Positions 16,804 to 23,417 of a DNA stretch of 64,000 bases are shown here, piece after piece (position 1 is the stretch's first letter; the number at the start of each line of letters is the position of its first letter). The DNA is from DATAXP01 sp036272935 (GTDB taxonomy: Bacteria; Planctomycetota; Planctomycetia; Pirellulales; PNKZ01). Location of the stretch: NCBI GenBank assembly GCA_036272935.1, contig DATAXP010000006.1, positions 1-64,000 on the forward strand, in the 5' to 3' direction. A model generated the notes under the pieces. The model did no database searches. It was not told the origin of the DNA and saw nothing but the letters and a program-made list of their open reading frames with translations. The position numbers were made by a program, and so were the translations under genes.

Positions 16804-17690
16804 CCGTGGACCTTCTGTCGAGGCAGCGTGATCAACGGGCATTCGGCGCCGAGTGCCGCCAGCGTGAGCAACGTCAGCCGCGGCTGATAGCCGACAAGCG
16901 TGCGCGTCTGCACGGCGGCATCGGCGAGCCATCGATCGGCTTGTCTTGGAACTTCGTCAGACGCGGCGAGGCCCATCAAGCCGTACGCCAGCGAGGCGGC
17001 AGTGGTCGTTGGCCCCAGCCCCGAGGCGAGCCACGCGCGCGACTTGGCGATCCGGCCGTCCTGATCCTCTTCGCCTGCCAAGGCCAACAGTGCCACGCCG
17101 GTCGGCTCGAGATGCGGACGCAGCAGTTGACCGAGCACCCAGGTGTTGCCGTAATTCGCGCCCCCTTCGGGGAGCAGACGATCGATGAGCAACCGGACCG
17201 CTTCACGCGTGCGCGGATGTTCGCCTTGCCCCGAGGCTTTGAGCGCCAGCACGCACCAGGCGGTTGGCTCCATCCACGAATGCGTCCCTTCGACCCACGG
17301 CCAGCCGATGAGCGTGGTATCGTGCCCCAGGTCGGCGGTGCGCTCGGCAGGCTTGCCGCCGACGGAATCGATCCAGCGCGTGGCGCGGGCGATGTTCTCG
17401 GAATAGCGAGGCGAACCGTTCGCGGCCGCGTCGGCAGCGCACCAGGCGAGCACTGCCAGGCTGGTGGGCCAATGCGGGGCATCCTGGTCGGCATTGATCC
17501 CCAACGATCCGTCGACATTCTGATACTCAACCAGCCAGCGCGACGCGCGCTCGGCGGCTTCCGTGCGGCCGTGCACGCCCAATGTCAGTGCGGCCAGCGC
17601 GGTTGGCTCGGTGGCCGGTGTGGCGCCGGCGCGGTACGACCATGCTTCGGCCGCAGCCAGCTCGTCGATCGTCGTGTCGATCCAGGTCAT
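16800..17690 (-). CDS. Prenyltransferase/squalene-cyclase-fold (alpha-toroid) protein
   Basis: This 296-residue protein repeats a helical pattern typical of the alpha-alpha toroid fold: RASRWLVEYQNVDGSLG, ARATRWIDSVGG, MEPTAWCVLALKASGQ and EPTGVALLALAGEEDQDGRI. QW-like motifs (YQNVDGSLG) match prenyltransferase/squalene-oxidase repeats. The DxDD motif of active terpene cyclases is not seen, so a binding rather than a cyclase role is possible. No signal peptide is visible. Its stop codon overlaps the ATG of the DUF362 gene by 4 bp. Confidence 0.75.
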   Translation of the reverse strand: MTWIDTTIDELAAAEAWSYRAGATPATEPTALAALTLGVHGRTEAAERASRWLVEYQNVDGSLGINADQDAPHWPTSLAVLAWCAADAAANGSPRYSENIARATRWIDSVGGKPAERTADLGHDTTLIGWPWVEGTHSWMEPTAWCVLALKASGQGEHPRTREAVRLLIDRLLPEGGANYGNTWVLGQLLRPHLEPTGVALLALAGEEDQDGRIAKSRAWLASGLGPTTTAASLAYGLMGLAASDEVPRQADRWLADAAVQTRTLVGYQPRLTLLTLAALGAECPLITLPRQKVHG

Positions 17691-18023
17691 CTATCTAATG
17701 GTATGCCGCGCGTGCAACGCCCCTGTGCGCATTAGACCACTGGTAACGATTTTTCGCGAGGTGTGGTTGGCGCGCGGGACCGAAGAGCACGTTGGTAAGC
17801 TGTGCCGACTTTTTTGAAAAATTTACACTCAAGAATTTGACACAGGGGGGAACCGACCTAGGTTTCCATTGCGAAGGCAAAGCATCACTCCGATGTGAGC
17901 CGCCGCGGGCCGGTGACTGCAAATCAGCCCGCGGGCACGTGGTATCGCGACTCGTCCGTCGTTAACCCTTGCCGGTTTTTCGATGATCGTGTTGCGCGCG
18001 GCGGGCATTCGCAAAGGCCTCCA
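17691..18023 (+). other. 5' part of the long leader before the c-di-GMP riboswitch
   Basis: This stretch holds no convincing gene. It contains a candidate promoter at 17837-17864. A hairpin with arms CCGCGGGC (17903-17910) and GCCCGCGG (17927-17934) follows. Transcription from that promoter would give a leader of more than 500 nt before the Flp pilin gene. Confidence 0.5.
17837..17864 (+). promoter_or_regulatory. Candidate promoter for the riboswitch-flp transcript
   Basis: TTGACA (17837-17842) is a perfect -35 box. It is followed after 16 bp by TAGGTT (17859-17864), a poor -10 box. It lies in the right orientation upstream of the aptamer, but the weak -10 keeps confidence low. Confidence 0.28.
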
Positions 18024-18120
18024 CATCCTCGAAAGGGCAAACCGGTCGCGAGGCCGGGACGCAACGTCAAGGTCCTGTTCGGCGGCGACGCCAAGCAGGC
18101 AGCCTGACTGCCGAAGGATG
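18024..18120 (+). ncRNA. Cyclic di-GMP-I (GEMM-I) riboswitch aptamer
   Basis: The element is closed by a perfect P1 helix, CATCCT (18024-18029) with AGGATG (18115-18120). Inside is the conserved AGGGCAAACC (18034-18043). P2 follows: CCGGTC (18042-18047) and GGCCGG (18052-18057) capped by a GCGA tetraloop of GNRA type. GGGACGCAA then runs directly on from P2. A short P3 (CGTC 18065-18068 with GACG 18087-18090) leads to the tetraloop-receptor side AGGCAGCC...CTGCCGA. The same order and the exact strings GGGCAAACC and GGGACGCAA occur in the known Vc2-type aptamer. The element points toward the Flp pilin gene, about 290 nt downstream. Unusual is GACGCAACGTC where GACGCAAAGCC is the common form; this changes the first base pairs of P3. 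GEMM-I aptamers bind c-di-GMP and switch transcription or translation. Confidence 0.88.
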
Positions 18121-18178
18121 TCGACGATCGGCTGCCGCAAGGCGGTTCGGTCGGGCGATGGTCGTATCGGGCGGCTCG

Positions 18179-18203
18179 CCGGCGGCACTTCACGTGCCGC
18201 CGG
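18179..18203 (+). promoter_or_regulatory. Strong hairpin, possible expression platform of the riboswitch
   Basis: CCGGCGGCAC (18179-18188) pairs perfectly with GTGCCGCCGG (18194-18203) around a 5-nt loop, 58 nt after the aptamer. It could act as a terminator-like or transcription-pausing structure. It is not followed by a T run, so the mode of control is open. Confidence 0.4.
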
Positions 18204-18413
18204 ACGCAGCTCGAAGACTGGCGGGATGCGAGAGGTGCTTTGAATTTTGTGAGTCGGAGCCGATTCCGTGCAACGCAGGTCGTTGGCAGCGTGGCTGCCG
18301 GCGGCGCACGACGGTCGCCGACAACCTGATAAGTTCCCTTTCACCTGGACAGTCCACTGTTCTCGATTTTACACCATCGACCAGAGCTGTCACTGAAAAC
18401 GGAGATGCGTCCC

Positions 18414-18599
18414 ATGTTGACCGTCGCGAAGAAGATTAAGTACTTTCTGAAGTCGGAAGACGGCCCCACGGCTGTCGAGTACGCGGTGATGCTGGCCTTG
18501 ATCGTGATCGTGTGCTTGGCTGCGATCCAGTCGATCGGCACCAACGCGAACACCACGTTCCAGAAGGTCGCCACCCAGTTGCAATCCGCCTCCAGCTAA
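18414..18599 (+). CDS. flp: Flp/Fap-type (type IVb) major pilin
   Basis: The ATG at 18414 has a GGAG 11 nt upstream and gives a 61-residue prepilin; an earlier in-frame ATG at 18405 adds three residues. The leader MLTVAKKIKYFLKSEDG is followed by the conserved start of the mature pilin, PTAVEYAVMLALIVIVCLAA. Cleavage is expected after Gly17, placing the essential Glu at +5 (Glu22), with Tyr next to it as in Flp pilins. The short tail ends NTTFQKVATQLQSASS. Flp pilins are cleaved by TadV-type peptidases and polymerise into adhesive bundles. The gene stands alone as a single cistron between a c-di-GMP riboswitch leader and an intrinsic terminator, as expected for the most abundant subunit. The rest of the Tad machinery starts 2.8 kb downstream. 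Confidence 0.95.
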   Translation: MLTVAKKIKYFLKSEDGPTAVEYAVMLALIVIVCLAAIQSIGTNANTTFQKVATQLQSASS

Positions 18600-18662
18600 C
18601 CGGCGCGTCGCTCCGGCGGTCGCTTCATCGCGGCCGCTCGGCGACGCCGACGGTTCATCCGG

Positions 18663-18709
18663 CTTCCCTCGGTGTTCGACGTTTCGTCGAGCGCCGAGGG
18701 AAGTTTTTT
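18663..18709 (+). terminator. Intrinsic terminator of flp
   Basis: CTTCCCTCGGTGTTCGACG (18663-18681) folds with the near-complementary CGTCGAGCGCCGAGGGAAG (18684-18702) and runs into TTTTTTT. It begins 63 bp after the pilin stop codon and closes a monocistronic flp transcript. Confidence 0.88.
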
Positions 18710-18740
18710 TATGCGCGGAGGGTCGCCATTCCACGCGAAC

Positions 18741-18804
18741 GTTTAGCCGGCGAGCTTGCTCGCCGTGTCAATCGGCGCGCGGCGGACAAGTCCGCCGGCT
18801 AAAC
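18741..18804. repeat. Palindromic repeat, family A (GTTTAGCCGGCG arms)
   Basis: The arms GTTTAGCCGGCG (18741-18752) and CGCCGGCTAAAC (18793-18804) are perfect inverted copies. Inner arms CGAGC/GCTCG and CGGCGGAC/GTCCGCCG add to the fold. The right end supplies the TAG stop of the spermidine-synthase-like gene. Relatives are at 44898-44955 and 54861-54923. Confidence 0.85.
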
Positions 18805-20933
18805 TAATCGTCGCTCGACAACTCTTCCGGCTTCCCTAGCACCTGCCACAGGCTGCCGAAATCGTCGGTCCAGACGATCGGCCGCACGTCGTCGGGCCAC
18901 GGCAACATTGCCGAGATCACGGCGGGCGTCGTCAGAAAATCGCGATTGGTCGTCACCACCAACCATTCCGATTCATACTGGCCCTGCGTGCGATCATCCT
19001 CGGCTACGATGCGCACCGCGTCGCAGCCTAACCGCTCGGCCAGCCCGAGCACCACGGGGTTCAGGTCCAGGTGGTTGCTCGAAACGTGCAGCACCAGCAG
19101 CCCATCGTCGCGCAAGTGGGCGCGGTATAGCTCGAAGGCTTCGAGCGTCAGCAGGTGCATCGGAATCGCGTCGCTGGAAAACGCGTCGATCGCCAGCACG
19201 TCGAACTGCTGAGGGCGGTTCTCGCGCAGTTGATGCTGCATCTGGGTGCGGGCGTCGCCGAGGATAATCTCGACCGGCGCCTTCGCGTGGCTGAGGTACG
19301 TGAAATACTTTCGGGCCAGGCGCTCCACCACCGGATTGATCTCGTAAAACGTGATGCGATCGCCCGGCTCGCCGTACGCCGCCAGCGTCCCGGCGCCGAG
19401 TCCCACGACGCCGATGCGGAACGGTGGATCGTCGCTCTCAGCAACGGCGCGGCGGGGATGATGCTCGATCGCCAGGCCGATGCCGCTCGAACGGCTGTAG
19501 TACGACACCGGCTCGTCAGTCAGTGGGCCATCGAGATATTGCAGGCCGTGCAAAATACGGCCGTGCACCAATTCGCGCAAACTGCGACCTTGCTCGTCGC
19601 TGCGATCACGCACGCGCACCACACCGTAGAAGTTGCGATCGCTTTCGATCGCGTCGGCATCGACGCTCCACGCGTGCTTGACCAGGTACACGCACAACAC
19701 GACAACGCCCGAGTAGATGGCGAGCCACACGATCAGCGGCCGGCCACCGTACAAGGGGCTGCGACGGTCGCGGCCATAGCCGACGATCGCCGCCAGTGCG
19801 CAACCAACCAGCGCGACGTGGTATTCCCAATAGCCCTTGAAGACCGCCGGCGCGATGACCGCGACGAACAGCCCGCCTGCTGCACCACCGGCGGCGATTG
19901 TCAGGTAGAACAGCGTCAACCGGCGAGGATTCGGGCGCGAGGCGACCAACTCGCCATGGCACGTCATGCAGCCGGCGAACAGCGCCGCGGAGTAAGCGCC
20001 GAGCTGCTGCCAAAGCGAAGCGACCGGCCCCTCTTCGAGGACGTAACATGCCGCGACGATGCTGCCGGCCAGCAGCGGGCCGAAAATGCCGCGGCGATAC
20101 CACTGCGGACTGTCGAAACAGATGATGAACGTCAGCAGGTACAGTGCCAGCGGCAAGATCCACAAGAACGGCACCACGGCCACTTCCTGACAAACCTGGT
20201 TCGTTGTGGCCAACAGCATCGTCGAGCCGACGGCCGACAGCGCGAACCAATAGACGACCGGCTCCCGTGTGCGTTGCTGTTCGGCGCTCGCGGGGAGTTT
20301 CGCTTCGGTACCGGTGGCGCGGGCGGCATCCCAGGCGGTGTCCGCCGCGGTCGACGAACGCATCAGTTGCACCGCGCAGCAAGCACAGCCGCCCACAAAA
20401 GCCAGGTAGGCGGCCGACCACCAATACGCCTGCACGCCGAGCGTCAGTGAAGGTTCGAACACGAACGGATAGGTCACCAGCGCAAGCAGCGAACCGACAT
20501 TCGACAACGCATACAGCCGATACGGCGACCGGCCGGGCCAGATGCCACTGAACCAATGCTGGAGCAGCGGACCGGTCGACGAGAGGAGCAAGTACGGTGC
20601 GCCGATTGTGCAGGTGAGCAACGCCAGGATGCGCAGCACTGGGTAGCGATCGTCGAGCGGCCGCCACGATTCGTTGGGGATGATTGGCAGCATCGCCACC
20701 GACACGGCCAATAGCACCAGGTGCAGGGCCGCTTGTCGGCGCGCCCGCAGCCATGTTGCCAGCGCGTGCGCGTAGGCGTATCCGGCCAGCAGCAGCAACT
20801 GGAACAGCAGCATGCAGGTCGTCCAGACCGCGGGCGTGCCGCCGAACCACGGCAAGATGAACCGGCCGATGAGGGGCTGAACCTGGAACAACAGGAACGC
20901 GCTCAGAAAGATCGCGACAGCGTAGAGAATCAT
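18804..20933 (-). CDS. Membrane-bound spermidine-synthase-like protein
   Basis: The 709-residue product has a large N-terminal membrane part with more than ten hydrophobic segments (MILYAVAIFLSAFLLFQVQP, then LLLAGYAYAHALA). A soluble C-terminal domain has the Rossmann fold of the spermine/spermidine synthases: GVVGLGAGTLAAYG, FYEINPVVERLARKYF, VEIILGDART and DVLAIDAFSSDAIPMHLLT. This fused arrangement is common in planctomycetes and other bacteria. Whether polyamines are made is doubtful, because membrane-fused members lack proof of activity. Its stop codon lies in palindromic repeat A. It interrupts the Tad region between flp and tadV on the opposite strand; no functional link is evident. 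Confidence 0.88.
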   Translation of the reverse strand: MILYAVAIFLSAFLLFQVQPLIGRFILPWFGGTPAVWTTCMLLFQLLLLAGYAYAHALATWLRARRQAALHLVLLAVSVAMLPIIPNESWRPLDDRYPVLRILALLTCTIGAPYLLLSSTGPLLQHWFSGIWPGRSPYRLYALSNVGSLLALVTYPFVFEPSLTLGVQAYWWSAAYLAFVGGCACCAVQLMRSSTAADTAWDAARATGTEAKLPASAEQQRTREPVVYWFALSAVGSTMLLATTNQVCQEVAVVPFLWILPLALYLLTFIICFDSPQWYRRGIFGPLLAGSIVAACYVLEEGPVASLWQQLGAYSAALFAGCMTCHGELVASRPNPRRLTLFYLTIAAGGAAGGLFVAVIAPAVFKGYWEYHVALVGCALAAIVGYGRDRRSPLYGGRPLIVWLAIYSGVVVLCVYLVKHAWSVDADAIESDRNFYGVVRVRDRSDEQGRSLRELVHGRILHGLQYLDGPLTDEPVSYYSRSSGIGLAIEHHPRRAVAESDDPPFRIGVVGLGAGTLAAYGEPGDRITFYEINPVVERLARKYFTYLSHAKAPVEIILGDARTQMQHQLRENRPQQFDVLAIDAFSSDAIPMHLLTLEAFELYRAHLRDDGLLVLHVSSNHLDLNPVVLGLAERLGCDAVRIVAEDDRTQGQYESEWLVVTTNRDFLTTPAVISAMLPWPDDVRPIVWTDDFGSLWQVLGKPEELSSDD

Positions 20934-21397
20934 GACGGATCGCAGTTGGCTCGGTCAGCGCGTGCCAGAGCGATGGCACGACCGCGGTAACGATAGGTTG
21001 TTTTTTGGCAACATACCATCGGGCGGCATAAGCGTTACCGGCGGAACAACCGGAACACTTTTCGGCGAAGCGACGGCAGATGCGACCGTGCCTGAATGGA
21101 CTCGTCCGGTTGGGCAAAATGTGCGGCGTTCTTGACCTATATTTGCGGTGGATGGCGATGCGCTTGCGCGCCACCAACCCCTTTTTGAGCATGCAGCCAT
21201 GAATCCGGTATTGCCTTTCGAATCCTTCGTGGGAGTCGAGCAGCTTGTCATGACCGTCATCACGGTCGTGGGAGTGTTGTTCCACTTTTTCCTTGGTCCG
21301 CGTGGCTGATGCGCCATCACGGAACGATCCACGAAGCGTACTTCCCTCAATAGAAACACGTCGAATTGTCCGGTAAGGACGAGATAGGAATCGACCC
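20934..21397. other. Intergenic region between the spermidine-synthase-like gene and tadV
   Basis: This 464-bp region separates divergent genes. It holds an inverted repeat, CGGTAACG (20985-20992) and CGTTACCG (21033-21040), and a small ORF at 21199-21309. No GEMM-like aptamer like the one before flp is present here. Confidence 0.5.
21199..21309 (+). CDS. Possible 36-residue membrane peptide
   Basis: ATG at 21199 opens 36 codons, MNPVLPFESF followed by VGVEQLVMTVITVVGVLFHF and FLGPRG, ending TGA at 21309. The middle is one amphipathic-to-hydrophobic helix, long enough to span a membrane. There is no convincing Shine-Dalgarno site. It lies 88 bp upstream of tadV in the same direction. It may be a real small protein of the pilus locus or a chance ORF. 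Function is unknown. Confidence 0.35.
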   Translation: MNPVLPFESFVGVEQLVMTVITVVGVLFHFFLGPRG

Positions 21398-21961
21398 ATG
21401 ACTCACTTGGAACTGGGCCGCGGGATGCACGAACATTGGCACTTCTGGCTGGTGACGGTGGTGCTGATCGTCGCGGCGGTCATTGATGGCTGGAAGCTGA
21501 AGGTACCCAACTGGATCACGTTTCCGATGATCGTCGCCGGCTGGGCGTTCGGCTGGTATGCCGGCGGCTGGGAAGGATTGTGGTACAGCATGGTCGCCAC
21601 CGCCGTCGGGCTGGCGCTGCTGCTGCCGGCGTACGCGATCGGCGGCATGGGCGCGGGCGACGTCAAGCTGCTGGCCGGCGTCGGCGCTTGGGTCGGCTCC
21701 GAGACGACCTTCTATGCCTTCTGCTGGTCGGCGATCCTCGGCGGTGTGATTGCCGTCGGCATGGTGCTGTATCGCCGGGCCTGGCCGAAGCACCGCGATC
21801 AATTCATGACGATCGTCAACGAGGTGGTGGCGATCCGCGATCCCAACCAGCTTGCCGAGATTGCCGCCGCGCGGAAGCCGTCAATGATGCTGCTGCCGTA
21901 CGGCATTCCAATCGCCATCGGAACAATTATGTACTTTGCTTGGATGGGGATGCTGGCGTAG
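21398..21961 (+). CDS. tadV: Prepilin peptidase, A24 family (TadV/CpaA)
   Basis: The 187-residue membrane protein has the two aspartates of A24 peptidases. Asp30 is in AVIDGWKLKVPNW and Asp88 in GGMGAGDVKLLAG, the GxGD motif. Several transmembrane helices surround them. TadV/CpaA enzymes cut the Flp prepilin after the conserved Gly; the flp pilin of this window has that site. It is the first recognised Tad gene in the plus-strand operon tadV-cpaB-cpaC-cpaE-tadA-tadB-tadC. A conserved loop near residues 140-160 (EVVAIRDPNQLAEIAAARKP) is an insertion before the last helix. Confidence 0.92.
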   Translation: MTHLELGRGMHEHWHFWLVTVVLIVAAVIDGWKLKVPNWITFPMIVAGWAFGWYAGGWEGLWYSMVATAVGLALLLPAYAIGGMGAGDVKLLAGVGAWVGSETTFYAFCWSAILGGVIAVGMVLYRRAWPKHRDQFMTIVNEVVAIRDPNQLAEIAAARKPSMMLLPYGIPIAIGTIMYFAWMGMLA

Positions 21962-22265
21962 CGGATGTGGGGTCGGGCTACGGACTACGGGCTACAGGGT
22001 TGCCGCTGGAGCGCCCGAAGCCTGGAGCCCATAGCCTGTCCGCCCGCCCCGCTAGCGTGTGAAACTTTAACGTCTGCGTAGTTCTTATCGATGGCCGAAA
22101 GTTTGTCGGCTGCGGCAGCTCTGCCGCGAGTAGCAATCGACATCAAGAAACCGGCAAGGAAAAGCCAATCACTTTGAAGGGTCGTACCAGTTTTGCTCCG
22201 TGCGCCGTGCATGCGTTGGATAACGAACGCAACGCGGACCGTGAGGCACAAGGCGAGGTTTGATC
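21962..22265. other. Intergenic region between tadV and cpaB
   Basis: The 304-bp gap holds the palindromic repeat near 21974-22025 and no gene. The distance is large for one operon, so a second promoter before cpaB is possible, but none was recognised. Confidence 0.45.
21974..22025. repeat. Palindromic GGCTACGGGCTACAGG-type repeat
   Basis: GGCTACGGACTACGGGCTACAGG here pairs loosely with CCTGGAGCCCATAGCC (around 22009-22025). The same words occur inverted at 12824-12851 (CCCGTAGCCTGTAGTCTG, then TAGCCCGTAGCC). Both copies lie between Tad genes. They look like one short repeat family. Confidence 0.6.
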
Positions 22266-23291
22266 ATGCGTCCTAAATCCATGCTGCTGCTGGTGGTCGC
22301 TTTGGGTTGCGGCCTGGTGGCTTCGATCGGGATCAACCAGATGATGTCGGCCCGCGACGTGGCGGCCGCGCCCTCCGGCGACATGGTCTCGGTGTTCCTG
22401 GCCAAGCAGCCGATCAACCTGGGGGACACGATCAAGCCCGATCTGGTGACGCTCGAGGATTACCCGAAGGGCAAGCTGCCGCCGGGCGCGATCACCAGCC
22501 TCGACGAACTGAAAGATCGCCGTGCTCGGCAACGCATTCTGCCGGGCATGCCGATTGTCGACGGCTGGCTGCTGGGCAAGGGAGAAACCGGCGACGACGT
22601 GACCACGCTGGTGCCGAAGGGTTTCCGCATCGTGCCGGTGCGCGTTGACGCCGTGAGTGGCGTGGCGGGACTGATCAAGCCGGGCGATCGCGTTGACGTG
22701 CTGGTACACGTGCGCGAGAACGCCTCGATGGGCATCCTGAAAACCTCGACCCAGACGTTCCTGCAAAACGTCAAGATCTTCGCGGTCGACGACGTCTTCC
22801 GCCGCGATGGCGATGGCGAACAATCGGTGGCGGCTAAGACCATTTCATTGGTCGTCACGCCGCCGCAGGCCGAGCTGGTGACGCTGGCGACCGAGATGGG
22901 CACGGTGCGGCTGGTAATGCGCAACAGCGACGATGACGCCACCGCCGACACCTCGGGTGCCACGCCCGGCCAATTGTTCGGCAAGTCGAGCAGCGAGAGT
23001 CCGTCGTACGTCGAACCCAATGCGTCGGGCGGATCGAATTCGAACAATGTGCTGAGCATGATCACGCAGCAGCGCAGCCAGCCGGAAGCGGCTCTGGCGC
23101 CGCCGCAGAAAGATCATTGGAAGCTGTTGCTGTTTGAAGGACCGACGCCGCGGCAGATCGAGTTCGAAGACGGCGTGCCGTTGGACATGATGGCCGTCAC
23201 CAGCGGCGTCCCCGCCGGGTCGGTTCCGACCGGCGAGGATCAGTCGGTACACACCGACGACGCGCAGGAGACGAGCACTGCCAGTCCGTAG
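22266..23291 (+). CDS. cpaB: CpaB/RcpC pilus assembly protein (SAF domain)
   Basis: The ATG at 22266 has GAGG at good distance; the longer reading begins with a TTG at 22260. The 341-residue product starts with a single membrane anchor (PKSMLLLVVALGCGLVASIG). The SAF/RcpC domain follows: VFLAKQPINLGDTIKPDLV, LPGMPIVDGWLLGKGE, GFRIVPVRVDAVSGVAGLI and PGDRVDVLVHV. CpaB is a periplasmic protein that works with the CpaC secretin and may bind peptidoglycan. The C-terminal 90 residues are low-complexity and poorly conserved. It is followed by the secretin gene after 126 bp. Confidence 0.92.
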   Translation: MRPKSMLLLVVALGCGLVASIGINQMMSARDVAAAPSGDMVSVFLAKQPINLGDTIKPDLVTLEDYPKGKLPPGAITSLDELKDRRARQRILPGMPIVDGWLLGKGETGDDVTTLVPKGFRIVPVRVDAVSGVAGLIKPGDRVDVLVHVRENASMGILKTSTQTFLQNVKIFAVDDVFRRDGDGEQSVAAKTISLVVTPPQAELVTLATEMGTVRLVMRNSDDDATADTSGATPGQLFGKSSSESPSYVEPNASGGSNSNNVLSMITQQRSQPEAALAPPQKDHWKLLLFEGPTPRQIEFEDGVPLDMMAVTSGVPAGSVPTGEDQSVHTDDAQETSTASP

Positions 23292-23417
23292 TGCAGGTAA
23301 CGCCTGAGGCGATGGCTGGCAACGCAGCGGCCGAGCAGAAGTCGCCGAGCAGAAGTTGCCGTGTAGAAGTCAAGGAACGACAACTTAATTGGCCCGTAGA
23401 ACCAGGGAAGGTCACGG

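Noticed and set aside
18284..18299. TGGCAGCGTGGCTGCC as a sigma-54 promoter of flp
   Set aside because: It is better explained as a small hairpin (GGCAGC/GCTGCC) in the riboswitch leader, and the -12 box is weak; a start here would also leave out the aptamer.
17829..18344. 171-codon minus-strand frame over the riboswitch leader
   Set aside because: It has no recognisable domain, and the same bases form a GEMM-I aptamer on the other strand.
19606..21399. 597-codon minus-strand frame
   Set aside because: It is a shifted frame of the spermidine-synthase-like gene with shadow-like composition and no domain.
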